A stretch of 64,000 nucleotides of DNA from an uncultured Clostridia bacterium (GTDB taxonomy: Bacteria > Bacillota > Clostridia > Oscillospirales > Acutalibacteraceae): contig CALEHY010000027.1 in assembly GCA_937876375.1 (NCBI GenBank), forward strand, positions 124,001 through 188,000. Direction: 5' to 3'. Under the pieces are notes generated by a model. The model did no database searches, had not been told where the DNA came from, and was given only the letters and a program-made list of their open reading frames with translations. The translations under genes were made by a program, and so were the position numbers. The stretch's first letter is position 1. Each line of letters starts with the position of its first letter. Shown here piece by piece: positions 48,782-59,200 of the stretch.

Positions 48782-49936
48782 ATGAATAAAAATACACTTG
48801 TTCAGTGCCCTCACAGGCGAAAATGCTCTGGCTGTCAGTTACAGAATTTGACTTATACCCAGCAGCTAGAACATAAACAGAATATGGTAAATCGGCTGTT
48901 AGGGGAGTACTGTGACGTTCAAGATATTATTGGTATGGATAACCCTTTGAACTATAGAAATAAGGTGCAATCAGCCTTTTGCTCAGAGTATAAGACCAAA
49001 AAATTAACCTCTGGTGTCTACCAGTCTTCTACTGGTAGGGTATGTCCAGTGGATGACTGTATGATAGAGGACAAAATTGCTGATGAAATCGTTTTAACTA
49101 TCCGAAAGCTCTTGGTATCATTTAAGCTAAAGCTCTATGATGAAGAAACGAAAAAAGGCTTCATTCGTCATGTCTTGGTTAGACGAGGTTTCTCGACAAA
49201 TCAGGTTATGGTGGTTATTGTGTCTGGCACAAAGGAGTTTAAGAAGAAAACTAGCTTCGTCAACGCACTTGTAAAAAATCATCCTGAAATCACCACTATC
49301 GCCCATAATGTGAATGATAGCACAACAAAGCTTATGCTTGGCGAGTATTATGAGGTGTTGTATGGAGATGGGTATATAGAGGATGAGCTGTGTGGCTATA
49401 CATTTAGAATATCGCCAGCATCTTTCTACCAAATAAATCCAGTGCAGACAGAGATTTTGTATTCAACAGCTGTACAGTATGCTGACCTATCTGGTGACGA
49501 AATAGTGTTTGACAGCTATTGTGGTACTGGTACTATTGGTATCATAGCATCAAAGAGTGCAAAAAAGGTTATCGGCGTGGAGCTAAATAAGAATGCTGTG
49601 AATGATGCGATTTCAAATGCAAAAATCAATGGTATCGATAACATAGAATTCTATTGTGACGATGCTGGCAAATTTTTGGTCGAAAGGGCAAAGCAGAGTG
49701 AAAGAATTGACGTTCTATTTATGGATCCACCAAGAGCTGGCTCTGATAGAAAATTTTTAAATTCTGTGCAAAAGATTATGCCAAATAGAATTGTTTATAT
49801 CTCCTGCAATCCAGAAACCTTGGCTAGAGATTTGAAACAATTATCAAAATCATATAAGGTTGAAAAAATTCAGCCAGTAGATATGTTTCCGTTCACAAAT
49901 CATGTTGAAACCATCGTTTCCTTATCAAAAAAGTAA
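48782..49936 (+). CDS. 23S rRNA (uracil-5-)-methyltransferase, RumA/RlmCD type
   Basis: The 384-residue product belongs to the RumA/TrmA family: N-terminal 4Fe-4S cysteines (CPHRRKCSGC, Cys9/15/18, plus one downstream), SPASFYQINPVQTEILY, motif I DSYCGTGTIGI, FMDPPRAGSD and catalytic Cys342 in YISCNPETLARDL. It lacks the N-terminal TRAM domain of longer RumA proteins. It makes 5-methyluridine in 23S rRNA with SAM; a tRNA substrate cannot be excluded. Confidence 0.9.
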   Translation: MNKNTLVQCPHRRKCSGCQLQNLTYTQQLEHKQNMVNRLLGEYCDVQDIIGMDNPLNYRNKVQSAFCSEYKTKKLTSGVYQSSTGRVCPVDDCMIEDKIADEIVLTIRKLLVSFKLKLYDEETKKGFIRHVLVRRGFSTNQVMVVIVSGTKEFKKKTSFVNALVKNHPEITTIAHNVNDSTTKLMLGEYYEVLYGDGYIEDELCGYTFRISPASFYQINPVQTEILYSTAVQYADLSGDEIVFDSYCGTGTIGIIASKSAKKVIGVELNKNAVNDAISNAKINGIDNIEFYCDDAGKFLVERAKQSERIDVLFMDPPRAGSDRKFLNSVQKIMPNRIVYISCNPETLARDLKQLSKSYKVEKIQPVDMFPFTNHVETIVSLSKK

Positions 49937-49968
49937 AAGAGCCTTGTTCATCTGAACAAGACTCTTTT
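49935..49968. terminator. Terminator between the rRNA methyltransferase and the convergent acidic protein gene
   Basis: AAAAGAGCCTTGTTCA / TGAACAAGACTCTTTT stem with one mismatch, flanked by A and T tracts. Confidence 0.75.
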
Positions 49969-49996
49969 ACTTTTGTATTGAATTTAAAAGGGGGAT

Positions 49997-50722
49997 TTAA
50001 GCAATAATTGCTCTTTTTTCATTAACTAGGAAAGTGTCAATATCTTGAACCCAATTTAATGTAAAATCTGTAACAGGTGAAAAATCGTTTTGTATATCAG
50101 TTGCTTCTGTTTCTGTTTTTGCGATAACAATGTATGCAAATTCGCTATAGAATATGTTTTCACATTTCTTGATTTCTGGCTTAGCCTGCTCTGCAGTCTT
50201 TACAATGGCGTTTTCTTTGATTTCTGTTGTTTCATTGATAGCTGATTCTTCGGCCTTTTCTTCATTCTCAAAAGCTTTGATTACTTGATTTTCGTGTGTT
50301 TCTACAGCTTCAATTTTTTCTTCTTCTGTTGTTTCTTCTTCGTTAGCTGGCTCCTTAGCGACTGCTTCACTCTCGTCGTTGTTTTCATCTTCAACAGTAT
50401 TGTTTTCATCTGTTATATCTAATATTACAATATAGATTGAGTTATCATAGTCGTTTTCTTCTGAATCAATTTCAAAATCAAATTTGTTTTCAAATGTATA
50501 ATCAAATTCAAAGTCAGCCTTGATAATTTTTTCGTTCTCAACAGTTTCAGTTTCTTGCTCTTCAGATTCTATCTCGTTTTCGCTTTCTACTGTTACTTTG
50601 ATATTATCATCAGAAAGATTCATTTCTTCTGCAAATGCAGGGATTTCAAATACCATAAATGCTGCTATAACTACGATGATTGATAATAGGATTGTTATCA
50701 TTTTTGCGTTTGTCTTTTTCAT
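49997..50722 (-). CDS. Acidic secreted or surface protein under c-di-GMP riboswitch control
   Basis: The 241-residue product has a signal peptide or anchor (MITILLSIIVVIAAFMVFEI, cleavage near AFAEE) and an extremely Glu/Asp/Asn-rich body with low complexity (NEEETTEEEKIEAVETHENQ). A short aromatic C-terminal segment (FYSEFAYIVIAKTETEATDI) may be folded. No known domain. A c-di-GMP-I riboswitch with a terminator precedes it, and c-di-GMP commonly controls adhesins, motility and secreted matrix proteins, so an adhesion or surface-coat role is plausible but inferred. It has a GAAAGGA ribosome site. Confidence 0.75.
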   Translation of the reverse strand: MKKTNAKMITILLSIIVVIAAFMVFEIPAFAEEMNLSDDNIKVTVESENEIESEEQETETVENEKIIKADFEFDYTFENKFDFEIDSEENDYDNSIYIVILDITDENNTVEDENNDESEAVAKEPANEEETTEEEKIEAVETHENQVIKAFENEEKAEESAINETTEIKENAIVKTAEQAKPEIKKCENIFYSEFAYIVIAKTETEATDIQNDFSPVTDFTLNWVQDIDTFLVNEKRAIIA

Positions 50723-50773
50723 AATTTTATTCCTTTCTAAATCGTAGTAGCTTAGTTCTTATTACTTGTTAGA

Positions 50774-50821
50774 AAAATAAAAAGACCAGCTACAAGTGTT
50801 ACAAAAAACTTGCAGCTGGTC
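50774..50821 (-). terminator. Intrinsic terminator of the riboswitch leader
   Basis: On the minus strand GACCAGCTGCAAG pairs with CTTGTAGCTGGTC around a 12-base loop, followed by TTTTTATTTTT. It lies between the aptamer and the ribosome site. Its 5' arm overlaps the 3' strand of the aptamer. Confidence 0.9.
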
Positions 50822-50888
50822 GATCATACAATAAAATGTTTAGACACCTAGCTTTGCGCCCTTACCTTTCGATAAGTTTGCCAAATTA
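50809..50888 (-). promoter_or_regulatory. Cyclic di-GMP-I (GEMM) riboswitch
   Basis: The minus strand reads GGCAAAC, a hairpin closed by a GAAA loop (TTATC-GAAA-GGTAA), then GGGCGCAAAGCTAGGTGTCT and AAAC, followed by a closing ACCAGCT arm. This matches the GEMM-I consensus (GGCAAAC, GAAA tetraloop, CGCAAAGC and the downstream CTAAAC). AGCT-A-GGT of the aptamer pairs with ACCAGCT, which is also the 5' arm of the terminator, so aptamer folding and termination are mutually exclusive; this predicts that c-di-GMP switches the gene on. Confidence 0.85.
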
Positions 50889-50899
50889 AATTCAATTAC

Positions 50900-50927
50900 A
50901 TTATATCACATATTTGTTGAATGTCAA
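50900..50927 (-). promoter_or_regulatory. Promoter of the riboswitch-controlled transcript
   Basis: On the minus strand TTGACA (50927-50922), 16-base spacer, TATAAT (50905-50900), just upstream of the aptamer. Confidence 0.75.
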
Positions 50928-51008
50928 TACATTTCAAAAAATATTTCAAACACCTAGTATATTAAATAAATTGTGCCTATAATACGAGAAATTTACTATA
51001 TATCGGAT

Positions 51009-51605
51009 TTATTTATCAAATGCTGGGTTAGTCATATAGTAGTTCTTGCTGTTTAGCTTGTCAGTGATGATGCGTAGTCCTTCACCAAATCGTTGATAGT
51101 GTACTATCTCTCGTTCTCGTAGGAATTTGATTGGCTCGATAACGTCTGGGTCATCGACTAGTCTCAAGATATTGTCATATGTTTTTCTTGCCTTTTGCTC
51201 TGCTGCAAGGTCCTCACTAATATCTGCGATTGGATCACCAGATACTTGCATATACGCTGCTGTCCAAGGCGCACCACTTGCACCAGTAGGGTATACACCG
51301 TTAGTATGGTCAACGAAATATGGTGCAAAGCCTGATTCTTCGATTTCCTTTTCTGTTAGATTTCGTGTTAGCTGATGCACGATTGCACCGATCATCTCTA
51401 GATGACCTAGCTCCTCAACACCTATATCAGTAAGTAATCCTTTTAGTTCTGGATATGGCATAGAGTATCTCTGTGACAAGTATCTCAAGCTTGCACCTAG
51501 CTCGCCATCTGGTCCACCATATTGACTAATTATTATCGACGCAGCCTTTGGGTCAGGGTGCTTGATATTTATTGGATATTGTAATTTTTTGATATAACTG
51601 AACAT
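51009..51605 (-). CDS. cotJC: CotJC-like spore coat protein (manganese catalase family)
   Basis: The 198-residue product has a four-helix manganese catalase-like fold with metal ligands in DGELGASLRYLSQRY, TDIGVEELGHLEMIG and LREREIVHYQRFGE, and length typical of CotJC (~190). CotJC sits in the spore coat; whether it retains catalase activity varies. The usual partners cotJA and cotJB are not adjacent. It stands alone on the minus strand with a strong AAGGAG site. Confidence 0.88.
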   Translation of the reverse strand: MFSYIKKLQYPINIKHPDPKAASIIISQYGGPDGELGASLRYLSQRYSMPYPELKGLLTDIGVEELGHLEMIGAIVHQLTRNLTEKEIEESGFAPYFVDHTNGVYPTGASGAPWTAAYMQVSGDPIADISEDLAAEQKARKTYDNILRLVDDPDVIEPIKFLREREIVHYQRFGEGLRIITDKLNSKNYYMTNPAFDK

Positions 51606-51727
51606 ATAATCACTCCTTATCCATATCCTATTCGAGTGTATAAAATATGTTACTTATTTTTCTTGCTTATAACACTTTATTGTGCTAAAATGATTTTAAA
51701 TTAATAAGCATTTTGCAAGGAGTTATT

Positions 51728-53224
51728 ATGAAGGCAAAGATTACACTAGCTAAGGAATTTAAGGTTGGCGATATCGACCGTAGAATGTTTGGCTCTTTTA
51801 TCGAGCATTTGGGCAGAGCTGTATATGGTGGTATCTATGAGCCAGGTCATCCAACAGCTGATGAGGATGGCTTTAGGGGAGACGTTATTGATTGTGTTAA
51901 GGAGCTAAATGTTCCTATTGTCCGTTATCCTGGTGGCAATTTTGTATCTGGCTATAACTGGGAGGACGGAGTTGGCCCTGTCGAGAAAAGACCTAGTCGT
52001 CTTGATTTGGCTTGGGGCACAATAGAGCCAAATACATTTGGTACTAACGAGTTTATGAAATGGTGTCGCAAGGCTAATTCTGACTGTATGATGGCAGTCA
52101 ATCTTGGTACCCGTGGTGCTGATGAGGCTAGAAATCTTGTTGAGTATATGAATCATCCTGGCAATTCTGCTTGGTCCGATTTGCGAAAATCACATGGCTA
52201 TGACGAGCCTTGGGGCGTTAAGCTTTGGTGTCTTGGTAACGAGATGGATGGCGCGTGGCAGATGGGTGCAAAAACTGCTGCTGATTATGGCAAGCTTGCT
52301 AACGAAGCATCAAAAATGATGAAATGGACTGATAATACTATCGAGACTGTCCTTTGTGGTTCATCTAGTCGTAATTCTCCTACCTTTGGTGATTGGGAGG
52401 CTATCTCACTTGATATCGCATATGATAGCGTCGACTATGTATCTCTTCATCAGTATTATGAAAACAGGGCAGACGACACCCCAACATTTTTAGCTCGTAC
52501 TATGGAGCTTGAGGAGTTCATTTATACCGTTATCTGTGTTTGTGATTATATCAAAGCAAAGAAGCGTTCGAAAAAAACAATTAACCTGTCATTTGATGAG
52601 TGGAATGTTTGGTATCATAGTGATAATACACCTCATGTAAGATGGAGCAGTGCACCACCAAAACTAGAGGATATCTATAACTTTGAGGACGCTTTGCTTG
52701 TTGGCTCAATGCTTATCACTCTATTGAGACATGCTGACAGAATTAAGATTGCATGTCTAGCACAGCTAGTTAATGTTATTGCTCCAATCTTTACAGAGAC
52801 TGGTGGTGGAATATTCAAGCAGACTATTTTCTACCCATTCCAGCATTTGTCAACCTATGGTAAGGGTGCATCACTTAAACCAATCGTTGAGTCACCAAAG
52901 TATGATTGTAAGGAATTTACTGACGTTCCTTATCTCGAGTCTATCGCTACATATGACGAAGAGAATGACGAGATGACAGTGTTCTGCGTTAACAAGAGTC
53001 AGGATGAGGGTGCAGTTATTGATATCAATCTGCTCGATTTTGATGGCTTTGCACCAGTAGAGTTTATCTCTATGGATGGTCATAGCAAGTATGACGTTAA
53101 TGGTATCGACAACCCATTCGTTAAGCCTCATAATAACGAGCTACCTCTTGTTGATGGCAAGACAGTTACACTTGATATTAAGCCATTTTCTTGGAATGTG
53201 TTAAGATTTAAGAAAAATAAATAA
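51728..53224 (+). CDS. GH51 alpha-L-arabinofuranosidase
   Basis: The 498-residue product matches family GH51: MFGSFIEHLGRAVYGGIYEP, IVRYPGGNFVSGYNWEDGVG, the acid/base Glu172 in LGNEMDGAWQ and the nucleophile Glu291 in LSFDEWNVWYH. It releases terminal alpha-L-arabinofuranosyl groups from arabinan or arabinoxylan fragments. No signal peptide, so it is intracellular. I start at 51728 (AAGGAG upstream). It stands alone. Confidence 0.95.
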   Translation: MKAKITLAKEFKVGDIDRRMFGSFIEHLGRAVYGGIYEPGHPTADEDGFRGDVIDCVKELNVPIVRYPGGNFVSGYNWEDGVGPVEKRPSRLDLAWGTIEPNTFGTNEFMKWCRKANSDCMMAVNLGTRGADEARNLVEYMNHPGNSAWSDLRKSHGYDEPWGVKLWCLGNEMDGAWQMGAKTAADYGKLANEASKMMKWTDNTIETVLCGSSSRNSPTFGDWEAISLDIAYDSVDYVSLHQYYENRADDTPTFLARTMELEEFIYTVICVCDYIKAKKRSKKTINLSFDEWNVWYHSDNTPHVRWSSAPPKLEDIYNFEDALLVGSMLITLLRHADRIKIACLAQLVNVIAPIFTETGGGIFKQTIFYPFQHLSTYGKGASLKPIVESPKYDCKEFTDVPYLESIATYDEENDEMTVFCVNKSQDEGAVIDINLLDFDGFAPVEFISMDGHSKYDVNGIDNPFVKPHNNELPLVDGKTVTLDIKPFSWNVLRFKKNK

Positions 53225-53227
53225 TTA

Positions 53228-53256
53228 TTGACAATATTTTATTATAATATTATAAT
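53228..53256 (+). promoter_or_regulatory. Promoter of the ABC transporter operon
   Basis: TTGACA (53228-53233), 17-base spacer, TATAAT (53251-53256). Confidence 0.8.
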
Positions 53257-53292
53257 TAATCTATTAACGATTTCAAATAGGAGGATTATATT

Positions 53293-54300
53293 ATGAAATT
53301 GACAAAAAGATTAGTTGCTGTTGTTCTTTCAGTGCTACTTATTGTGGCTGCATTTGCTGGTTGCTCTGCAAAGGATAATGGTAAAACAAACGAAGATGCT
53401 TCAGACAAGAAGGTTGCTATTCTACAGTTTATGCCTCACTCAAGCCTTGATAACTGTACACAGGGTGTTAAGAATGCTCTTGACGCTGCTGGCGTTCAGT
53501 ATGACGTACAGGTTGGCTCAAGTGGTAGTGCTGTAACTGATTGTGACAGCTATGCACAGCAGATGGCTTCTGCTGGCTACGATGCTATCGTTGCTGTTGC
53601 TACTCCAGCTGCTCTTTCAGCATATTCTGCTGTACAGAATGCAGGTGTTGAGATTCCAGTTATCTTCTGTGCTGTATCTGATCCAGTTAAGGCTGGTCTA
53701 GTTCAGTCTATGGAGGCTCCTGGTAACAACGCTACTGGTACTGCTGATGCATTTGATATTGCTGGTCAGGTTGAGCTCATTATGACTCTACAGCCAGGCA
53801 TCAAGTCTCTTGGTGTTGTTTACACAACTTCAGAGGCTAACTCACTATCACAGCTTGAGACTCTTCAGGCAGAGTGTGACAAGGCTGGCATCAAGCTTGT
53901 AGCACAGGGTATCACAGAGGCTGCAGAGCTTGCATCTGTATCTGCTTCTCTTGTTACAAAGGTTGACGCTATCACAAACCTAACTGATAACAACGTTGTT
54001 GACAATATGCCAGTTCTTCTTGAGCAGGCAGAGACAGCAGGTATCCCAGTTTACGGTTCAGAGATTGAGCAGGTTAAGAAGGGTTGTCTTGCTTCTGCTT
54101 CTATTGACTATGTTGCTCTTGGTGAGAAGACAGGTAATATGTGTCTTGACGTTATTAACGGTGCATCTGCTGCAACATATCCAGCTGTTACTGTTACAGA
54201 TTCATTCCTTGTAATTAACGAGGATATCGCAAAGAAGCTTAATATTGAAATTCCTGCTTCTTTGGCTGACGTAGAGAAGGTTACTACTTCAGCAGAATAA
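53293..54300 (+). CDS. ABC transporter substrate-binding lipoprotein (COG2984/TrpX type)
   Basis: The 335-residue product has a lipoprotein signal (LTKRLVAVVLSVLLIVAAFA, lipobox AGC) and the ABC_sub_bind fold: VAILQFMPHSSLDNCTQGVK, AIVAVATPAALSAYSAVQN, IPVIFCAVSDPVKAGLV and NVVDNMPVLLEQAETAGIPV. Proteins of this family (TrpX-like) bind aromatic amino acids or purine-like ligands; the ligand here is unknown. Permease and ATPase genes follow, separated by a hairpin that should leave more binding protein than transporter. Confidence 0.88.
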   Translation: MKLTKRLVAVVLSVLLIVAAFAGCSAKDNGKTNEDASDKKVAILQFMPHSSLDNCTQGVKNALDAAGVQYDVQVGSSGSAVTDCDSYAQQMASAGYDAIVAVATPAALSAYSAVQNAGVEIPVIFCAVSDPVKAGLVQSMEAPGNNATGTADAFDIAGQVELIMTLQPGIKSLGVVYTTSEANSLSQLETLQAECDKAGIKLVAQGITEAAELASVSASLVTKVDAITNLTDNNVVDNMPVLLEQAETAGIPVYGSEIEQVKKGCLASASIDYVALGEKTGNMCLDVINGASAATYPAVTVTDSFLVINEDIAKKLNIEIPASLADVEKVTTSAE

Positions 54301-54315
54301 GTTTTACTGGCTACG

Positions 54316-54344
54316 ATAGGCAGAACGTCGTTCTGCCTATTTTG
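54316..54344 (+). terminator. Hairpin between binding-protein and permease genes (partial terminator)
   Basis: Perfect 11-bp stem ATAGGCAGAAC / GTTCTGCCTAT with GTC loop, followed by TTTTGCTT. The weak T-tract suggests readthrough. Confidence 0.7.
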
Positions 54345-54365
54345 CTTGAATGGAAGTGATGATTA

Positions 54366-55289
54366 ATGGAAACCTTGAATATTATTAAGGTAGTATTTGA
54401 AGAAGGCTTTAAGTACGCAATCCTTGCTCTGGGTGTTTATTTGTCATACAGCATTTTGGATTTTCCAGATTTGTCTGTTGATGGTACAATGCCACTTGGT
54501 GCGATTGTGTCATGTGTTATGATACTCCATGGTGTTAACCCTTGGCTTAGCTTGTTGGTTGCATTTGGCTGTGGATTGGTCGCTGGCTGTGTTACTGGTC
54601 TTCTCCATGTTAAGCTAAAACTAGAGCCATTGCTATCTGGTATTTTGGTATATACTGCCTTGCTGACGGTTAATTTGGTATTGATTAAGCTCGGTACTGA
54701 CGGACAGTCTATTGCCTCAATCTTTGGCAAGAAGACTATATTTAACAGTGGTGTTGCTAATATCTTCCCAATGGCTGTTAGTGGTATCAATATTCGCAAG
54801 CTTATCATCCTTGCTATCATCGTTGTTGTGCTTAAGGTTGTTATTGATATGTACCTAAAGACCAAGAGTGGTATGCTACTTCGTGCTACTGGCTCTAATC
54901 AGCAGTATGTTGTTATGCTTGCAAAAAATCCTGGTGCGTCCAAGATTTTAGGTCTTGCTATCGGTAATGGTCTTGCTTGTATCAGTGGTGCTGTCATTGC
55001 TCAAAGCACCGAAACAGCTAATACAACAATGGGTGTTGGTATGGTTGTATTTGGTCTATCCAGTGTTATCATCGGTCTATCTGTTTTCAAGCGTGTTGGC
55101 TTTATGAAGGCCACAACAATGGTCATCATCGGTACAATCATTTACAAGGCATGCCTACAGATTGCTGTTGTCATCGGTCTACCTAGTGATTACAACAAGC
55201 TATTGATGGCTGTTTTGTTTGTCCTTGCACTAATATTCAGTGGTACTCTTAAGGAGCACACAAAGAAGAGGAGGGACAAGAATGCTTGA
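54366..55289 (+). CDS. ABC transporter permease (COG4120 type)
   Basis: The 307-residue product has eight or nine membrane helices (for example YAILALGVYLSYSILDF, LLVAFGCGLVAGCVTGLLH) and the loop MLLRATGSNQQYVVMLAKNP that contacts the ATPase. It matches permeases paired with COG2984 binding proteins. Its stop overlaps the ATPase start by 8 bases. Confidence 0.88.
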   Translation: METLNIIKVVFEEGFKYAILALGVYLSYSILDFPDLSVDGTMPLGAIVSCVMILHGVNPWLSLLVAFGCGLVAGCVTGLLHVKLKLEPLLSGILVYTALLTVNLVLIKLGTDGQSIASIFGKKTIFNSGVANIFPMAVSGINIRKLIILAIIVVVLKVVIDMYLKTKSGMLLRATGSNQQYVVMLAKNPGASKILGLAIGNGLACISGAVIAQSTETANTTMGVGMVVFGLSSVIIGLSVFKRVGFMKATTMVIIGTIIYKACLQIAVVIGLPSDYNKLLMAVLFVLALIFSGTLKEHTKKRRDKNA

Positions 55290-56055
55290 GTTACAAAATA
55301 TAGTTAAGAAATTCAATGTCGGTACTGTTGATGAGTCAACTGTTTTTGACAACTTTAATTTCAAGGTTGAGGATGGCGAGTTCGTATCTATTATCGGCTC
55401 TAACGGCTCTGGTAAAACAACACTTTTGAACCTCACTTGTGGATCTCTTAAGCCAGATGAGGGCATCATTCTTCTCGATGATAAAAATATTAACAGCGTT
55501 CCAGAGTTCAAGAGAGCACAGCATATCGGTCGTGTGTTCCAGGACCCAAAGGTCGGCACCTGCGCTGATTTGACTATCCTTGAGAATATGGCACTTGCTG
55601 ATAATAAAAACAAGAGATTTGGACTTGGCAAGTGTGTTAACAGAAAGAGAATTGACTATTACAAATCACTCCTTGAACAGTGTGATATGGGCTTGGAGAA
55701 CAGACTTGGTGTTCAGGTTGGCACACTTTCTGGTGGTCAGCGTCAGGCACTTGCTCTAGTTATCGCTAATATGTCTGATATCGATTTGCTTATTCTTGAT
55801 GAGCATATCGCTGCACTTGACCCAAAATCATCAGAGAGAGTTATGCAGCTTACAGATCAGCTAGTTAAGAAGAATGGTATTACTACCATGATGGTTACCC
55901 ATAATCTTCGTTTTGCTGTTGAGTATGGCTCAAGACTTGTTATGATGCACGAGGGCAAGGCCGTCCTTGATATCAAGGGTGAAGAAAAGAAAAATGCAAA
56001 GGTAGAGGATTTGCTCAAAATCTTTGACGAAATCAGTCTTGAAAAAGGTAATTAA
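55282..56055 (+). CDS. ABC transporter ATP-binding protein (COG1101 type)
   Basis: The 257-residue product has Walker A GSNGSGKTTLLN, the Q-loop, signature LSGGQRQALAL, Walker B IDLLILDEHIAALDP and the switch His in MVTHNL. It powers the transporter encoded by the two upstream genes. I start at ATG 55282 (GAGGAGG upstream), overlapping the permease stop. Confidence 0.93.
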   Translation: MLELQNIVKKFNVGTVDESTVFDNFNFKVEDGEFVSIIGSNGSGKTTLLNLTCGSLKPDEGIILLDDKNINSVPEFKRAQHIGRVFQDPKVGTCADLTILENMALADNKNKRFGLGKCVNRKRIDYYKSLLEQCDMGLENRLGVQVGTLSGGQRQALALVIANMSDIDLLILDEHIAALDPKSSERVMQLTDQLVKKNGITTMMVTHNLRFAVEYGSRLVMMHEGKAVLDIKGEEKKNAKVEDLLKIFDEISLEKGN

Positions 56056-56086
56056 TATGTAAAATTTTTGCGTTAAGATTAGGCAC

Positions 56087-56125
56087 AAAATAGACCATAG
56101 GCTGACGCCTATGGTCTATTTTTAA
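56087..56125 (+). terminator. Terminator of the ABC transporter operon
   Basis: AAAATAGACCATAGGC / GCCTATGGTCTATTTT with TGAC loop and T-run. Confidence 0.92.
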
Positions 56126-56209
56126 CGACATATTTAACCAAAAAGATGCATTTTTAGGGCATAAAATCCTTATGGAGAGTAGCCTTTTGCGACCCTCTTT
56201 TATTTTTTC

Positions 56210-56238
56210 TTGACAAATCAATATAGTAGGTATTATAT
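56210..56238 (+). promoter_or_regulatory. Promoter of the large secreted-protein gene
   Basis: TTGACA (56210-56215) with TATTAT (56231-56236) or TTATAT two bases on as -10. Confidence 0.5.
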
Positions 56239-56271
56239 TTAAAATGTATAATTATATGAAAGGATGATTTG

Positions 56272-59200
56272 ATGAGATTATCAAAGAAACTTGTTAGTGT
56301 TCTTCTTTCTGTCTTGATGGTTGTATCAGCACTACCTTTTAGTGCCGTTGTGGCATACGCTGCTCCTTCAACGAAGAAAAAGACTACTTCAGTTGCGTCT
56401 GCAAGCTCATGGTATTACGCTGATTTGTATCCAGAGGACAAAATATACTATTTTGACTCTCTACAAGAGGCATTTGAGTATGTTAATACAAATCCATATT
56501 GTAGTACTATTACACTGTTTAAGGACGTAACTCTTGATGAGCCAATCATTTATACAGATTTAGAGGCTAATGCAGATTGTGGTACATTCTATCTTGAACT
56601 AAATGGCAAGACTGTATCTGCACCTAATGGCAATGCCTTCGAGTTCAAGGATATGTATCGTAATGTTTTTGTTGGTGCATACCAGTGGTCATACAAGGCT
56701 GGTGATGGTATTACTGGATACGGTACTATCAATGCGAAGGACTATGCTATCACTGTTGAGGATGGCAACCTTGTTATCGAGGGTGGTACATATAATTGTG
56801 AGACTACCGATTGTCCTTGGCTTGTAGAAACAGACGGCTATATTGGTAATATCCGTCATTGCTCTGTTGCAAAGAATGCGAACACCCTATATAACGAGGG
56901 CTATTTCGGCTCTAATGGTAATATCTATATTCGTAATAAGGATAATGATATCAATAGCCTAAAGCATGTTACAGAGAAGACTGTAGATGAAACTACTTCA
57001 TATATAGTTGCTGACCATATTTTTGAGTATACTACAAAGTCTGTTTCTGCTGACAGACAGTCTGCTATGATTGCTAGTGAGTGTACAGTATGTCATTATC
57101 AGAGTGGGGAATATCCAGCTCTAGCACTTGTTGGTGACACAGCTTATGATGATTTCTACAAAGCTGTAGAAAATGCTGATGGCTCAACTGTAGAGTTGTT
57201 ACAGGATATCACTGTTAGCAATAGTGTGAATATCGTTGATGGTATGGATATTACTCTTGACCTTAATGGCCATACAATAACTCATCCATCTGGATATTTC
57301 GTTATCAATGGTGGTAGCCTAACTGTTAAGGATGGTGCTATCGACAGTGATTCTAACAATACATTCCTTATGTATGGTACCACAGATGATAGTGTTGAGA
57401 GATATTCTACATTGAATCTAGATAATGTTGATGTTGCTAATACCTATGATGGTGGTAGTGTAAATAATTTGGGTTCTGTTATCTTTCTAGTTAACCCAGG
57501 ATGGAGCAAACCATATAAGTACTATGGTATTACTCTAAATATCAATGAGTCATCTCTATCATCAGAGGGCTATTGCCTTGTTAACAATGGTAACTACGCT
57601 AATCTTGATGAGTTCAATACTACAAAGATTGACTTCACCTCTAGTGACTTGACCTCTAATCAAACCTCTGCTATGTATATCGCTGGATATGCTCTTGTTA
57701 ATGCAACAGCAACCAGCTTCACTGGTTATATCAGTGGTGCAGAGATTAGAGCAGGTGTGTTCAATGTCTTAGGTGATGAGAACAGCTTTACAAGTACATA
57801 TACTGGATATTCAGAGGCTCAGTCTAATACCTCTGGTCCAACAACTAGTGGTGCTGCACTTGCTATTGCACAGCACAATTTGGCTCCATTGCCTAATCCA
57901 GTAGAGGTTAATATTTATGGTGGTACATTCACTGCTCTTACAGCGCTTAAGGAGTCTAATGTTCAAGGCGTTGCAGAGGAATTTGTCGATGTTACTATCA
58001 ATATCTATGGTGGTGACTATATTGGTGAGGAAGCATCTGTTCTATCTGATACATGTACAGGTTTTATCTCTGGTGGTGAGTTCACTGTTGATCCAAAGGA
58101 AAGCTATATCGTAGATGGCAAATCTACAAGAATTGATGACAACGATATGTATGTCCTTACTGATCTTGATTATTCAGCGTACAAGACAGCTGTTTCTATC
58201 GCAAAGCAGATTGACAGAGATATCTATACTGCTGACTCTCTATTAGCACTTGATGATGCTATCGTGCCAGATTACACATTGACAACACAGGAAGAAATCG
58301 ACAATGCAACAGCATTGGTAGATACTAGATATAACGAGCTAGCCTACAAGTCATTCACTGTAACATTTGTTGCAGAGGTTGAGGGCGATGCTACTACAGT
58401 ATCAACTGCTGATTACACCTATGGCGATATCGCAACTCTTGATGCTACTGATATTGATGGCGACGTATATAAGTGGACTATTGAGGATCACAACACTGTA
58501 AAGAAGCTACCATCCGATAGCAAGAATGTTTCGTTCGTTGTAAAGGGTGATGCTGTAGTTACTGTATATACAATGCAGCAAAAGACTGCTGATTCTGGTT
58601 TAACAAAGATTACCTATCTCAGCAATAAGAATGTTACTATCGGTATCGATTATGTATCAGATACAACAAATATTGTTAAGCCTCAAGCACCAGAGATTCC
58701 ATTCTATGTGTTTGATAGCTGGGAGACTGTTGATGATACTACATATAAGGCTGTATATGTATACGACGATGCAAAGTATTGCAAGTTTGTTGGTGGTATG
58801 AATGTCGTTATCACTAATGGTGGCAGACAGTCAACAAATAACGATGCAGGTATCGACGTTCCATATGATGATATTGTTGAAATTTCAAAGTCTGTTGATG
58901 GTCAGCTTGTTCTATCAGCAGATAAGGAAGGCAAGAATATCCTAACTTACCTTAATGACGTATCTACCATCCATGCACCAAAGAGAGCTACTGTATATGT
59001 TATGGTCCTACCAAAGAGAACAGATGCTACAATCGGTGTTACTGGTGGATATGTAAAATTCATTGAGGGCACCAAGAAGAAGCTTGCAATCAATGGTCAG
59101 TTCTATATCCCAACTGATTGTCAGTTTGTGGAGACTGGTGCTGTCCTATGCAACAAGAATGGCGACTTCAAGATTGGTGGTGCAGGCGTTGTTAAGCTTG

